DNA from: UBA7396 sp034676185
GTDB lineage: Bacteria > Patescibacteriota > Gracilibacteria > BD1-5 > UBA6164
DNA length: 64,000 bases
Assembly (NCBI GenBank): GCA_034676185.1
Contig: JAUCCN010000005.1
Coordinates: forward strand, 1-64,000
Direction: 5' to 3'
The notes beneath the pieces were generated by a model that saw only the letters and a program-made list of their open reading frames with translations, was not told the origin of the DNA and ran no database searches. The position numbers and the translations under genes are program-made. The first letter of the stretch is position 1, and the number at the start of each line of letters is the position of its first letter. Shown here piece by piece: positions 20,601 through 29,949 of the stretch.

Positions 20601-20735
20601 AATATTGAAAAAGATGAAGTCTGAGAAAGAAAAATAAACGATAGAGCTTTAGTTGCTATAACTTTATTAATTGCAGAATCAAACCCAAAAGACAAAGATA
20701 TTATGGTAAAACTAGTTATGAATTTGATAAATTAG
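20601..20735 (+). pseudogene. In-frame tail after the rhuM stop codon
   Basis: Directly after TAA the frame stays open for 44 codons: 'NIEKDEVGERKINDRALVAITLLIAESNPKDKDIMVKLVMNLIN', ending in TAG. Its composition is coding-like and includes TGA-Gly. Simplest reading is that rhuM was once longer and a nonsense change (TAA at 20598) split off its C-terminus; a recoded or separately started product is less likely since the only ATGs are late. Confidence 0.5.
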
Positions 20736-20762
20736 TTATTATAAAAAGTAATTAAAACATAA

Positions 20763-20790
20763 AAAATCTCAAGTTAAAACTTGAGATTTT
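20763..20790. terminator. Bidirectional intrinsic terminator
   Basis: AAAATCTCAAGTT (20763-20775) / AACTTGAGATTTT (20778-20790). Serves rhuM and the minus-strand tRNA. Confidence 0.8.
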
Positions 20791-20808
20791 GGCTTTATAT
20801 TGAGAAAA

Positions 20809-20884
20809 TGGTACTCCCAGCAGGGTTCGAACCCACGACCCCCAGGTTCGCGGCCTGGTACTCTTCCAACTGAGCTATAGGAGC
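20809..20884 (-). tRNA. tRNA-Arg(GCG)
   Basis: Minus-strand cloverleaf: acceptor GCTCCTA/TGGGAGT (two G-U pairs), D-stem GCTC/GAGT, anticodon stem CCAGG/CCTGG with loop CCGCGAA giving anticodon GCG, T-arm with TTCGAAC, encoded CCA. Position 33 is C instead of the near-universal U. GCG would decode CGC/CGT; bacteria usually use ACG (inosine). This may be a consequence of few CGN codons in the genome. Confidence 0.8.
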
Positions 20885-20992
20885 TTTTATTTTTTATCAT
20901 AAAATATTTGAAGCCAAAACATTGTATAAAAAAAACTAAATTTAGCAATTTTATTTGTGTGTTTTTTGTTTTTATGGTATCATTCTTATGAA

Positions 20993-21412
20993 ATGAAAAA
21001 TACTTTTGATGAAAATCATAAAATTATTTTACAAAAAATACAAAAAGAAATTTTTATTTATGAAAGGAAATTTGAAATAATAAAAAATAAACTTCAATCT
21101 ATTTGTGATATTTTATATTCTTCTGATCAAAAGGAATATGACATCTATACGTCTCACAAAGAGGTGGTTGAAATACATTCTCTTTTGCCTGAACTCAAAG
21201 AAATGATAGCAAGTATCAATACATTTTTTTCTATTTTTCATATAAAAATTACTTTGGAAGATAATTATGAGTACCAAATAAAACAAGAACCTGACCTGAA
21301 ATATCTCAAAAAACAACTTCTTATTTTTACACCAACCTATCAAGTGATACAAAAAATATTTTCTCAGCAAAAAGATTTTTATCAACTTGTAGAAAAATTA
21401 TGGATTACATAA
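20993..21412 (+). CDS. Small charged helical protein, unknown
   Basis: 139 residues from ATG 20993 ('MKNTFDENHKIILQKIQKEIFIYERKFEI'). An in-frame GTG at 20957 would add 12 hydrophobic residues, but a promoter-like TTGTGT-17-TATCAT around 20956-20984 makes the ATG the better start. No TGA codon is used. Composition is Lys/Glu/Ile/Gln-rich with heptad-like spacing, so a helical bundle or coiled coil. No family recognised. Confidence 0.6.
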   Translation: MKNTFDENHKIILQKIQKEIFIYERKFEIIKNKLQSICDILYSSDQKEYDIYTSHKEVVEIHSLLPELKEMIASINTFFSIFHIKITLEDNYEYQIKQEPDLKYLKKQLLIFTPTYQVIQKIFSQQKDFYQLVEKLWIT

Positions 21413-21642
21413 AGAGTTTTTCATATAGTGTAGGTAAAACTCTTTCTCAAGAAAAACAAGTTTTACAATCACTTATTTATACTTTTGATTCTCTCATCTT
21501 CTTCATCATGGTCTTCGAGTTCTTCATCCAGCGCTTCTTCATATAGTAGTTCAGGAAGTAGTAATTGGTAAAAATTGTTTGCATATTTTATTTTTTTATG
21601 TTACTATAAATATGTCTTGATGTATGTAAAAAGGAGAATATC
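21413..21642. other. Short intergenic region of unlike composition
   Basis: 230 bp. The inverted repeat GTAAAACT / AGTTTTAC (about 21433-21465) can form a hairpin. The minus strand of 21480-21580 reads an acidic frame rich in Glu/Asp but without ATG; the plus strand has a 48-codon hydrophobic ORF (21400-21546) overlapping the preceding gene. The GC content is higher than around it. Neither frame is convincing. Confidence 0.35.
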
Positions 21643-21849
21643 ATGGCAATTGATACTTATATGGAGACTAGCAATGGTTCCAAAAAACGAATTCGTGTTC
21701 CCTCTTCTCAAGGAGGGGCTGATCGGACTATCTATGTAGATAGTCGTAATTCTGGGTATAAACTTGGTCAACAAAATGACCGAGTGTATACACAAAATGG
21801 TCGGGAAGTATCAGACTCGCTCAAGGATTTTGTAAAAAATGTTCTTTGA
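21643..21849 (+). CDS. Atypical 68-residue small protein; TGA probably functions as stop
   Basis: 'MAIDTYMETSNGSKKRIRVPSSQGG..' to 'DFVKNVL', preceded by a strong Shine-Dalgarno site (AAAAAGGAGA, 5-7 bp spacing) that most genes here lack. All six Arg codons are CGN (none AGA), and glycine is GGT/GGG/GGA with no internal TGA. The frame meets TGA at 21847-21849, and an intrinsic terminator begins 11 bp later. If TGA is read as glycine the ORF runs through the terminator hairpin to TAA at 21918 (91 residues), an unlikely arrangement. Codon use and stop point to transfer from a standard-code source. Function unknown. Confidence 0.6.
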   Translation: MAIDTYMETSNGSKKRIRVPSSQGGADRTIYVDSRNSGYKLGQQNDRVYTQNGREVSDSLKDFVKNVL

Positions 21850-21860
21850 ATGAGAAAAGC

Positions 21861-21893
21861 AAAAATAGATGTAAAATACATCTATTTTTTTTT
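21861..21893 (+). terminator. Intrinsic terminator after the atypical small gene
   Basis: AAATAGATGTA (21863-21873) / TACATCTATTT (21877-21887) then a run of T. Confidence 0.85.
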
Positions 21894-21919
21894 TGCAAAA
21901 ATTGTATATTTTATATAAT
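21893..21919 (+). promoter_or_regulatory. Predicted promoter of recJ (TTGCAA -35)
   Basis: TTGCAA (21893-21898), 15 bp spacer, TATAAT (21914-21919), 30 bp before the ATG. Confidence 0.6.
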
Positions 21920-21949
21920 GAAAAATATTAAAAATAATTTAAAAATACG

Positions 21950-23590
21950 ATGCAAGAAAAAATAAGTATACAGTGAAATATTATAAAATTTGATATACAT
22001 ACACTTTCTCAAGATATAGAAGATATTTTAAAAATAAGATTTCAAAATAATGAATTAGATAAAAGTATTACTGATTTATATAATCCATATTTACTCAAAG
22101 ATATGGACAAAGCAGTAGAAAGAATAAAAAAAGCTCATAAAGAACAAGAAAGAGTTATTATTTTTTGAGATTATGATGTAGATGGAGTGACTTCTACTTC
22201 TATATTGATGCATTTTTTTAAGAAAATAGGATTACAGGTAAGTTACAGACTTCCAAATAGAATTACAGATTGATATGGAATGAAATCCTATTTTATGGAT
22301 GAACTGGCAAGTTTGTGAGTAAGTTTGGTGATTACTGTTGATTGTGGAACTCGTGATATTGAGGTAATTGAGTACGCAAAAACTCTTTGAATAGATATTA
22401 TCGTAACTGATCATCATGCGGTCCCTGAAATCATACCAGAAGAGGCAATTGCTATTATCAACCCAAAAAGAAAAGATTGTGAATATCCATTTAAAGATTT
22501 AAGTGGTGCTTGAGTTGCTTTTAAACTTGTTTCTGCTCTTGCAAAAGACTTTTTCCCGAGAGAGCAATACGAAAAATATATGCAAGAAACTATTGATATT
22601 GCTGCGATTGGAACAGTGGCAGATTGTATGCCTCTTGTAGATGAAAATAGAATTATTGTTTTAGAATGACTCAAACAAATTAAAAAAAGTCGTTCTCTTT
22701 GAGTAAGAAAACTTATTGAACAAAAAATACATGAAGATTTGGACGCAGATATTTTTTGATTTCTTATTTGACCTAGACTTAATGCCGCTTGAAGACTGGA
22801 TACACCCTATAAAGCGGTAAATTTACTTTTAAATAATTCAGAAAGTGTGGAAGAGGTAATTATAGATATTGAAAATATTAATAATAAAAGAAAAGAATTA
22901 ACAAAACTATTTTATGAACATGCTCTTGAAAATATTCAAATTCATAATAATATTCTTTTTTATGATAGTAAAGAAATAGAACATGGAATTATCGGAATTG
23001 TTGCTGGAAAATTAACAGAAAAGTTTTTTAAACCATCGATTGTATTGAAAGATGAATGAGAAAAATTGGTAGCCAGTTGTAGAAGTCCAGAATATTTTTC
23101 AATAGTAGAGTATTTAGAAAAATATAAAGAATATTTTCTTCATTTCTGAGGACATAAACAAGCAGCAGGATTTAGTATTTCGAAAGCAAAATATGAAGAT
23201 TTTAAAAGAGATTTTACTTTAGAACTCAATAGTCTTGATTTTTCAAGACAAAAAAAGAAATTAGTAGTAGATAAAATACTTCATATAGATGAATTTTGAT
23301 TTGGCTTGATTGCAAAAATAGCAAAGTTTAAACCATATGGAATTTGAAATATAAAACCAATTTTTATGTTTGAAAAATTTGATATCTTTTCTGTAGAATA
23401 TTTATGAACTACTATGGAACATATTATCATTAAAAATAAAGAGGGGATTTCTCTGTTATGATTTTGATTCTGAAAATATTTACAAGACTTAAAAAAAGAA
23501 AAAAGTATAGATGTTATTTTTGATATAATAGAAGATGTTTGGATGGGAAAAAGACAATTAAAAGCAAAAATAATTGATATTTGTTTATAA
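21950..23590 (+). CDS. recJ: Single-stranded-DNA-specific exonuclease RecJ
   Basis: 546 residues, normal length. DHH-family motifs: 'IIFGDYDVDGVTSTS' (DYDVDG at 74-79), 'VITVDCGTRD', 'VTDHHAVPE' (DHH at 154-156), 'PKRKDCEYPFKDLSGAGVAFKL', 'DIAAIGTVADCMPL', and DHHA1 'ASCRSPEYFSI...HFGGHKQAAGFSI' (GGHxxAAG). The C-terminal OB-type domain follows. Degrades ssDNA 5'-3' in recombination and mismatch repair, Mn/Mg dependent. About twenty glycines are TGA, including invariant ones. Confidence 0.95.
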
Positions 23591-23663
23591 AAATTCTTGA
23601 TTTTTTTCTAAAAATAAATATTCTTATTTTAATAAAAAGAATATTTATTTGTTATTTAGGAGT

Positions 23664-24797
23664 ATGGATATTATTCAACAATTTGAATCAAAATTAAAAA
23701 GAGTATGATGAGAAAAAGTCTATTCTGCCAGAGAAGTTATGAAGTTATTTTGATATGATAAATGGGAAAGATTTTTCTGAGCTATAGAAAGAGCAGTAGC
23801 AGAAATTTCAGATGAAAAGATAAGGGGGGAAAATTTCTTTTTTATTACAGATAAAAGTACCTGATGAAGACCCAAAGAAGATGTTTTATTAACTCTTGGA
23901 GCCTCTTATCTTGTTTTAAAAAAATGTGATCATAGAAAGGAAAATGTAAAAATATTATTTGAATATTTACATAATTTACTTCAAGAAGAAAGGCAGAAAT
24001 CTCATAAAAAAATAAAAATAAGTTATGAAAAATATTTTTTAATTTTTCTTGGATTTTTTGTAGTTTTTTCATTATGGTTTTATGGAAAAAATTATCTACA
24101 TTTTTTTTATTCTGATTTTTGATATAATATACTTGTAGATAAGAATACAAAGCATGAATTATTAGAACAAAAACAAAAGCAAGAAAGAGTTTTTAAAGAA
24201 TTGGATGAAAAAGTTTTTCCTCCTGTTTTAGGAGAAAAAGAAATGTGAGAATCACATCAAGATGTGAAAAGTAACTCTCTCTCTGATTTTGAAATATATC
24301 TAAATACTATGATTTCACAAGGAAAAAGTCTTCAAAAAGACTCAAATCTATATATTAATTTTGACAATCAATTTAATGCAAGAACTGAATTTACTAAAAC
24401 TCTCTCATGAGAAAATATAATACAATCATATTTTGATTTTTGAAATCAAAAGGCTTATAAAGACAGTTGCTCACTTTTATCAAAAAAATTTTGTTTATCA
24501 GCAAGTAAATGAGATTTTAGAGATTATGCTTCTCACTGGGAAAAAACACAATCCTGATATAATGTTCAAAATATAAAAAAAGTAAAAGAAAATGACGGTA
24601 AAAATATTTATTGTGTAACATATTCTTATAAATTGAAAAATGATCTGAGTAATGATTTTATAGTTGAAACTTTTCATTTTGCTACACAAGTACATAATTG
24701 ATATGAACAAATTACAGGAAGATTTTGTGAAAGGATCGAAAAGTGATGAAAAATATTATCATGTCCTTTCCAACTCAATAATTATTATTGTAATTAA
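23664..24797 (+). CDS. DinD-like N-terminal domain fused to a transmembrane helix and extracytoplasmic domain
   Basis: 377 residues. Residues 1-110 ('GGEKVYSAREVMKLFGYDKWERFFGAIERAVAE', 'GGRPKEDVLLTLGASYLVLKKCDHRK') follow the DNA-damage-inducible protein D pattern ('W.ARdLm.lLgY.kW.nF...I..A', then 'y.LsRyACYLiaqNgDprK'). A charged helix is followed by one membrane segment near residue 125-145 ('YFLIFLGFFVVFSLWFYG'), a coiled coil, and a C-terminal ~180-residue region with Cys residues ('KDSCSLLSKKFC', 'CVTYSY', 'FCERIE', 'LSCPF', 'YYC'). DinD/BRO-type domains are normally soluble, so this looks like a new membrane sensor architecture. Lies between recJ and galU. Confidence 0.7.
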
Positions 24798-24859
24798 AAT
24801 TTGATAAAAATATAAAAATTATTAAAATTAAGACATATTTTATTTTATGTCTTTTTTTT

Positions 24860-25741
24860 ATGAAAAAAATTACAAAATGTGTGATTCCAGCTGCAGGCTT
24901 TTGAACAAGATTTTTACCAGCCACAAAAGCACTTCCGAAAGAAATGTTTCCCATTATCGATAAGCCAGTGATGCAAATGCTTGTTGAAGAAGCAATTTCA
25001 GCAGGATGTAGTGATATTATTATTGTAACAGGAAGAAGTAAAAGAGCTATTGAAGATCATTTTGATTCAAATCCAGAATTAGAAGAAAGACTTGATAAAG
25101 CTTGAAAATTTGATTATTTAAAAACGGTGAAAGGACTGAATAATATGGCAAATATAGTATATGTAAGACAGCCATATCCAAAATGAGATTGAGATGCTAT
25201 TTTAAGAACAAAAAATTTAATTTGAGACGAACCTTTTTTAGTATTGTTTTGAGATGATATTATTGATAGTGAAGTGTCAGCAGCAAGTCAATTAGTAGAA
25301 ACGTTTTATAGAAAAAATAATCCTATTATTGCAACTATTCCTGTTTCTGATAAAGATGTAAGTAGTTATGGTATTATTGAAGCAAAAGATCAAGGAATGG
25401 AAACTTTTAGTGTATCAAAATTTCTAGAAAAACCAAAACCATCAGAAACTTCTTCAAGAGCTTGAGTTATTTGAAAATATGTTTTGACACCAGATATTTT
25501 TGATTATTTAGAAAAGGCTCCATTAGGAAAAGATTGAGAATTGAGATTGGCTGATGCTTTTGAATTAATGAGGAGGGAAAAAGATATTTATGGGCATAAT
25601 ATAGTATGAGAAAGATTTGATACAGGAAGTAAAATAGGATTTTTAAAAGCAACAGTAAATTATGCATTAAAAAATGAAGAATTACAAGAAGAATTTAAAG
25701 AGTATTTAAAAGAGGTAGTTTCACTATTTGATAAAAAATAG
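24860..25741 (+). CDS. galU: UTP-glucose-1-phosphate uridylyltransferase
   Basis: 293 residues. 'KCVIPAAGFGTRFLPATKALPKEMFPIIDKP' is the GalU nucleotidyltransferase signature (first motif glycine encoded TGA), followed by 'EEAISAGCSDIIIVTGRSKRAIEDHFD', 'YVRQPYPKGDGDAI', 'FLVLFGDDIIDS' and 'YGIIEAKDQG'. Makes UDP-glucose for surface polysaccharide or glycolipid. Start ATG after a T-rich leader. Followed 3 bp later by a small membrane protein, so co-transcribed. Confidence 0.95.
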
Positions 25742-25744
25742 CAT

Positions 25745-26005
25745 ATGGAAATAATTATTGATATATTTTATGCAATAGTACTTTTCGCTGCTGGATTTTC
25801 TCTTATCAAATATAGAAGAATTATCAAATCCTGGACAGGAAATTTTGTATGGGCAGAGAGATATTTAGGAAGTGGTGGAACATATTTTGTACTTATTCTG
25901 GTATGATGTTTTTTTATGATATGGGGGGTATTATATCCATTTTGATGATTAGAACTTATGTTTTGAGTTGATTCTGAATCAAAAGTAGAATTTAAGATGA
26001 ATTAA
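25745..26005 (+). CDS. Small two-helix membrane protein
   Basis: 86 residues with hydrophobic segments at residues 4-18 and ~48-75. Between them 'KSWTGNFVWAERYLGSGGTYFVL' is relatively conserved-looking (W-x-x-A-E-x-x-x-G-x-x-G). Three bp after galU. TGA glycines are in the second helix. Not recognised by name. Confidence 0.7.
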
Positions 26006-26022
26006 TTTTTAGAAAATATTTT

Positions 26023-26052
26023 AAAAAAGAAGCAATAATTGTTTCTTTTTTA
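26023..26052 (+). terminator. Intrinsic terminator of galU unit
   Basis: AAAAAAGAAGCAA (26023-26035) / TTGTTTCTTTTTT (26039-26051). Confidence 0.8.
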
Positions 26053-26139
26053 TTTTGCTTTTTCTTTCTTTTTCTCTATAATTACAAAAATGTTTTCTTC
26101 TATTATAAGATATAAAAACTTTAAATTTAAAAAAAAATT

Positions 26140-27684
26140 ATGAAAAAAATAACACAAATATTATTATCACTTTTTACATTTGTATTTTTATTTCAGACTT
26201 CATTTTGAAATGGGGAAGAAAAATGAGATATTGAACCAACAAGATCAGTGGTATTTGAATTTATTTCAGATTATATACTTACAGATATTCCAGAAAGTTA
26301 TAATTATATTGAACTGTATTATCCTGATGTAAAAAAAGTACAACAACAATATAAATATCTACAAAAAATAGTTTATACTTGAGCTATTCCTAATAAAAAA
26401 ATGAATGTAAATATGAGTGCAAAAATGAACTCATATCAATTTTTTGAATTGATAAAATATATTACAGGGTATGATTTTATTACTCAAGATAATATAGCGA
26501 GTTTACGCAAAAGAAATGTAAAAATATCTGATCTTGCGATGGTAAAACAAGTATTTGAAAATCCTGATTTTTGACAAGATGAAGATGATCTTAGTTATTA
26601 TCTTGAGGTATTAAAAACTTCAGAAGAAGAAAATAAAATGAAAATATTTTTTGATGTATATCAAACACTTCTTTCAGACTACTATGGAAAAGAAGAGCTA
26701 GATACAAATCAACTACTTTATTCTAGTATAGAATGACTGGTAAATGGAGCAGGAGACCAATTTAGTGTATATTTTCCACCTACAGAATCAAAAAATTTTG
26801 AAGAAAGTTTATCGTGAGAATTTGAATGAATTGGAGCTTATATAGAAATGGAAAAACCAGGAATTTTAAAAATTATTACTCCAATTGTCTGATCTCCATC
26901 AGAAAAATCATGACTAAAATGATGAGATATTATAACAAAAATAGATGGATGGGAAATATGAAAAATAACAACTGTAAATGAAGCAGTTTCAAAAATTAAA
27001 TGACCAGCAGGAAGTTCAGTAGTGCTTACTATTTTAAGAGATGGAGAAAGTTTTCAAGTAACAGTAACAAGGGCAAAAATAATTTTAAAGGATGTGGAAT
27101 ATAAAATACTCAATGGATATTTTTACATTCAAATAAAAAATTTTTGAGAAAAAGTTTTTGATGAATTTCAAACTTCACTCAATGAATTAAAACAATCATG
27201 AGGAAAAAAAATAATTATAGATTTAAGAAATAATCCAGGAGGATATTTAGAGCAAGTAACGGAAATGCTCAGTTTATTTATACCAAAATGAGATAAAACA
27301 GCAGTGATACAATATAAAGATTTTGATTATAATTATTATTCACTTGGGCAGAATGTTGTAGATTTAAATAATTATGAAGTGTATATACTTATTAATTCTG
27401 GAACTGCATCTGCTTCAGAAATAATGGCAGGAACACTGAAAGATTATTTTCCAAATATTACCCTTATTTGAGAAACAACTTATGGGAAATGATCTGTTCA
27501 AACTATGAGAAGTTATTATGATGGAAGTATGTTAAAATATACTATAGCAAAATGGGCGACTGGAAAAACTCAAAATCAAATTGATAAAGTTGGAATTTCT
27601 CCAGATATTGAGGTGATTCTTGACACAGAAGCTTTTTCAAAATGAGTTGATAACCAACTTGATTTTATATTTAAAAAGTATTAA
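26140..27684 (+). CDS. ctpA: C-terminal processing protease (S41 family, CtpA)
   Basis: 514 residues. Signal peptide 'MKKITQILLSLFTFVFLFQTSFG'. A helical N-terminal region is followed by a PDZ domain ('GIGAYIEMEKPGILKIITPIVGSPSEKSGLKGGDIITKIDG'), then the S41 core: 'IIIDLRNNPGGYLEQVTEML', catalytic Ser in 'SGTASASEIMAG' and Lys in 'GETTYGKGSVQ'. The serine-lysine dyad is intact. Cleaves C-terminal tails of extracytoplasmic proteins. First gene of an envelope cluster; next gene starts 12 bp downstream. Confidence 0.95.
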
Positions 27685-27696
27685 AATAAAAAAAGT

Positions 27697-29409
27697 ATGA
27701 TAAAAAAAATAGTTTTCATTCTTGTAGTATTTTTTGTAGGAATTTGAGGTGTAAATGCATATACTCAGGTTGAATTAAGGTTATTATATGATAGGTTTTA
27801 TACTCAAGTTTCACAAAAATATTCTCATAATGAATCAAAAATTATTCCTATTTTAGAACAGTTAGATAAAAAATTACAGCTTGTATTTACAAAAACTTCT
27901 CATAAAAAAAATAAAGAATCACTGAATGTTTTGAGATTTTTAAATCAAGATAAAATTATAGCTTTACAAAATAAAAAAACTATACTCAATGAAGAAGAAA
28001 TATTGGATACTTCTCCAAAAATACATCCAAATTATATAAATAATTTACTCAAAAATGGATATAATTATATAAATGTATCTTCAAATTTAGAATTGAGAGA
28101 AAATAATGTTACTTATAAACTGAATGTAAAAAAATATTATGAACTCACTTTAAATAATCATGCATATTTTGTAAAAAATCATCTCAAAGGAGGTATTATA
28201 CTCTTTTTTCAGGATAAATATATCCTTACCAATGATGTGACTAAGGAAAAAAAATTTACATATAAAGATTTAGAAAATAACTTTACTCATTTTTTTCATA
28301 TTCAAAATCCGTATATTTTGGAATGAGGAGTGTATTACTCATATAGATTTACTCAATACATTTTCTTTGATAGCATTGATAGTTTCTATGAATCTGATTT
28401 TATTACAAATAAAATAGATTTTAAAAATACATTATTTGTAAAAGATGGAAATAAATATTTTTTTACCAATACTTATGAAAAAGTGAGACTTACAAGTGAA
28501 AAAAATATTTTAAATATTACTAATAAAAATGAGTTTTTATATAATATTTCTGATGATAGTAAGTTTTTCCCGGCAAATTATGATGAAATTTTATCAGAAA
28601 TAAAAACTACTACTTTAACACTTGTTTCCTCAGCAAAAAATGATCAGGAAAAAATAAAGAGAATATATGATTTTGTAGTAGATAAAATTACATACTATGA
28701 AAATTATGTTCGTGATGGAAATAAACAAGTATTTTCTTGAATATTAACATATAAAAATAAAACAGGAGTATGTGATGGATACACAAAATTATTTTTATAT
28801 ATGCTGTCTTTTGCTTGAATTCAGGATGTACAAGTTATGAGAGGATTTGCATATGATAATACAGATTTTCCGAATTATTGACATGCTTGGGTTCGTATTT
28901 GAGAAAAATATTATGATCCTACTTTTGATGATCCTATTTGAGGAACAAGAGTTGGAAATTATTATTATTTTGGGATTCCTCGTGAACTTATGTATGTAAA
29001 TAGATTTGATGGGATGAATATTCCTGAAAATTTAAAGAAACTCTCTTTGCAAGAAAGAAAAAATATTGTTATGAAAAATATGTATGAGATCTATTTGAAT
29101 TATAGAAATTTTACTCTTATGAATACGATTAGGAATAGAAAGTATCTTCAAATAGATTTTGATGAGAAAATTAATCTTGCCCTTGTTGTAGAAAAAATGT
29201 GAGCAGAAGAGGTACAATCAGGAGAATTTTATCATGAATGATATAAGTTTGTGATTCGTTCACTTAATTACTACTTATTAACAGAAGATAATGTAGAAAG
29301 TATCATAAGTAGTCCAAAAATTGATTTAGAAAATATGTATTTGCTCAAATGGTATAGAAATGATTGATGATTTGATTATCGTTTAGCTTATGATGTAATA
29401 TTTGAATAA
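27697..29409 (+). CDS. Secreted transglutaminase-like protein
   Basis: 570 residues with an N-terminal hydrophobic export segment ('IVFILVVFFVGIGGVNA'). The transglutaminase-like core is near residues 350-420: catalytic Cys359 in 'GVCDGYTKL', His396 in 'YGHAWV' and Asp407 in 'YDPTFDDP', preceded by 'IYDFVVDKITYYENY'. Such domains act as proteases, amidases or cross-linkers. The long N-terminal ~330 residues are unrecognised beta/alpha text. Coupled with ctpA (12 bp) and the methyltransferase gene (1 bp). Confidence 0.85.
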
Positions 29410-29410
29410 T

Positions 29411-29860
29411 ATGCAAAAAATTATTGTACTTGATTCTATTCGTTCTTTGCAAAATGTCTGAGCTATTTTTAGAAATGCTGATGGTTCAGGTTTTTCAAAA
29501 ATTATTTTAGCAGGTCATACTCCAACTCCACCAAGATGAGATATTTCAAAAACTGCGCTTTGAGCAGAAGGATATATTGATTGGGAATATTATGAAAATA
29601 TTATGGAAGTTTTACAAATCCTCAGAAAAGATTGATTTCAAATATTTGCAGTTGAATTAACAAAAGAAGCAATTGATTATAAATCTCTTTTTTGAAAAAA
29701 GTTTGAAAAAATTTGTTTACTCGTTGGAAATGAAGTTTCATGAGTTTCTCAAGAAGTTTTGGATTTTTGTGATAAACATGTTATAATACCAATGCATTGA
29801 CAAAAAAATTCACTCAATGTTTCAGTAGCCGCAGGAATTGTAATGTATGCAATTGAATAA
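29411..29860 (+). CDS. SpoU/TrmH family RNA 2'-O-methyltransferase
   Basis: 149 residues, the short form (TrmL-like). SPOUT motifs: 'LDSIRSLQNVGAIFRNADGSGFSKIILAG' (N.G...R.a..fG type), 'KTALGAEGYIDWEYY', 'KICLLVGNEVSGVSQEVLDFCDKHVIIPMHGQKNSLNVSVAAGIVMY'. The last contains the 'GNE..G' and 'SLNVSVA' motifs for SAM binding in the trefoil knot. Specificity (tRNA or rRNA position) cannot be read. Start is 1 bp after the transglutaminase-like gene stop. Confidence 0.9.
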
Positions 29861-29949
29861 TAAATATCAATTTAAAACTTAAAAGCTGAAAAATGGAGAA
29901 GAAAGTAGAAAAAATTTTGCTTGAAAGAGTAAAAAAAACCTATAAAAAA

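Noticed and set aside
21400..21546. 48-codon hydrophobic ORF on the plus strand
   Set aside because: Overlaps the previous gene, no ribosome-binding site, and the opposite strand is at least as coding-like.
21480..21640. Acidic minus-strand frame (Glu/Asp-rich) that ends in TGA
   Set aside because: No ATG, GTG or TTG start in frame after the preceding stop; a remnant at best.
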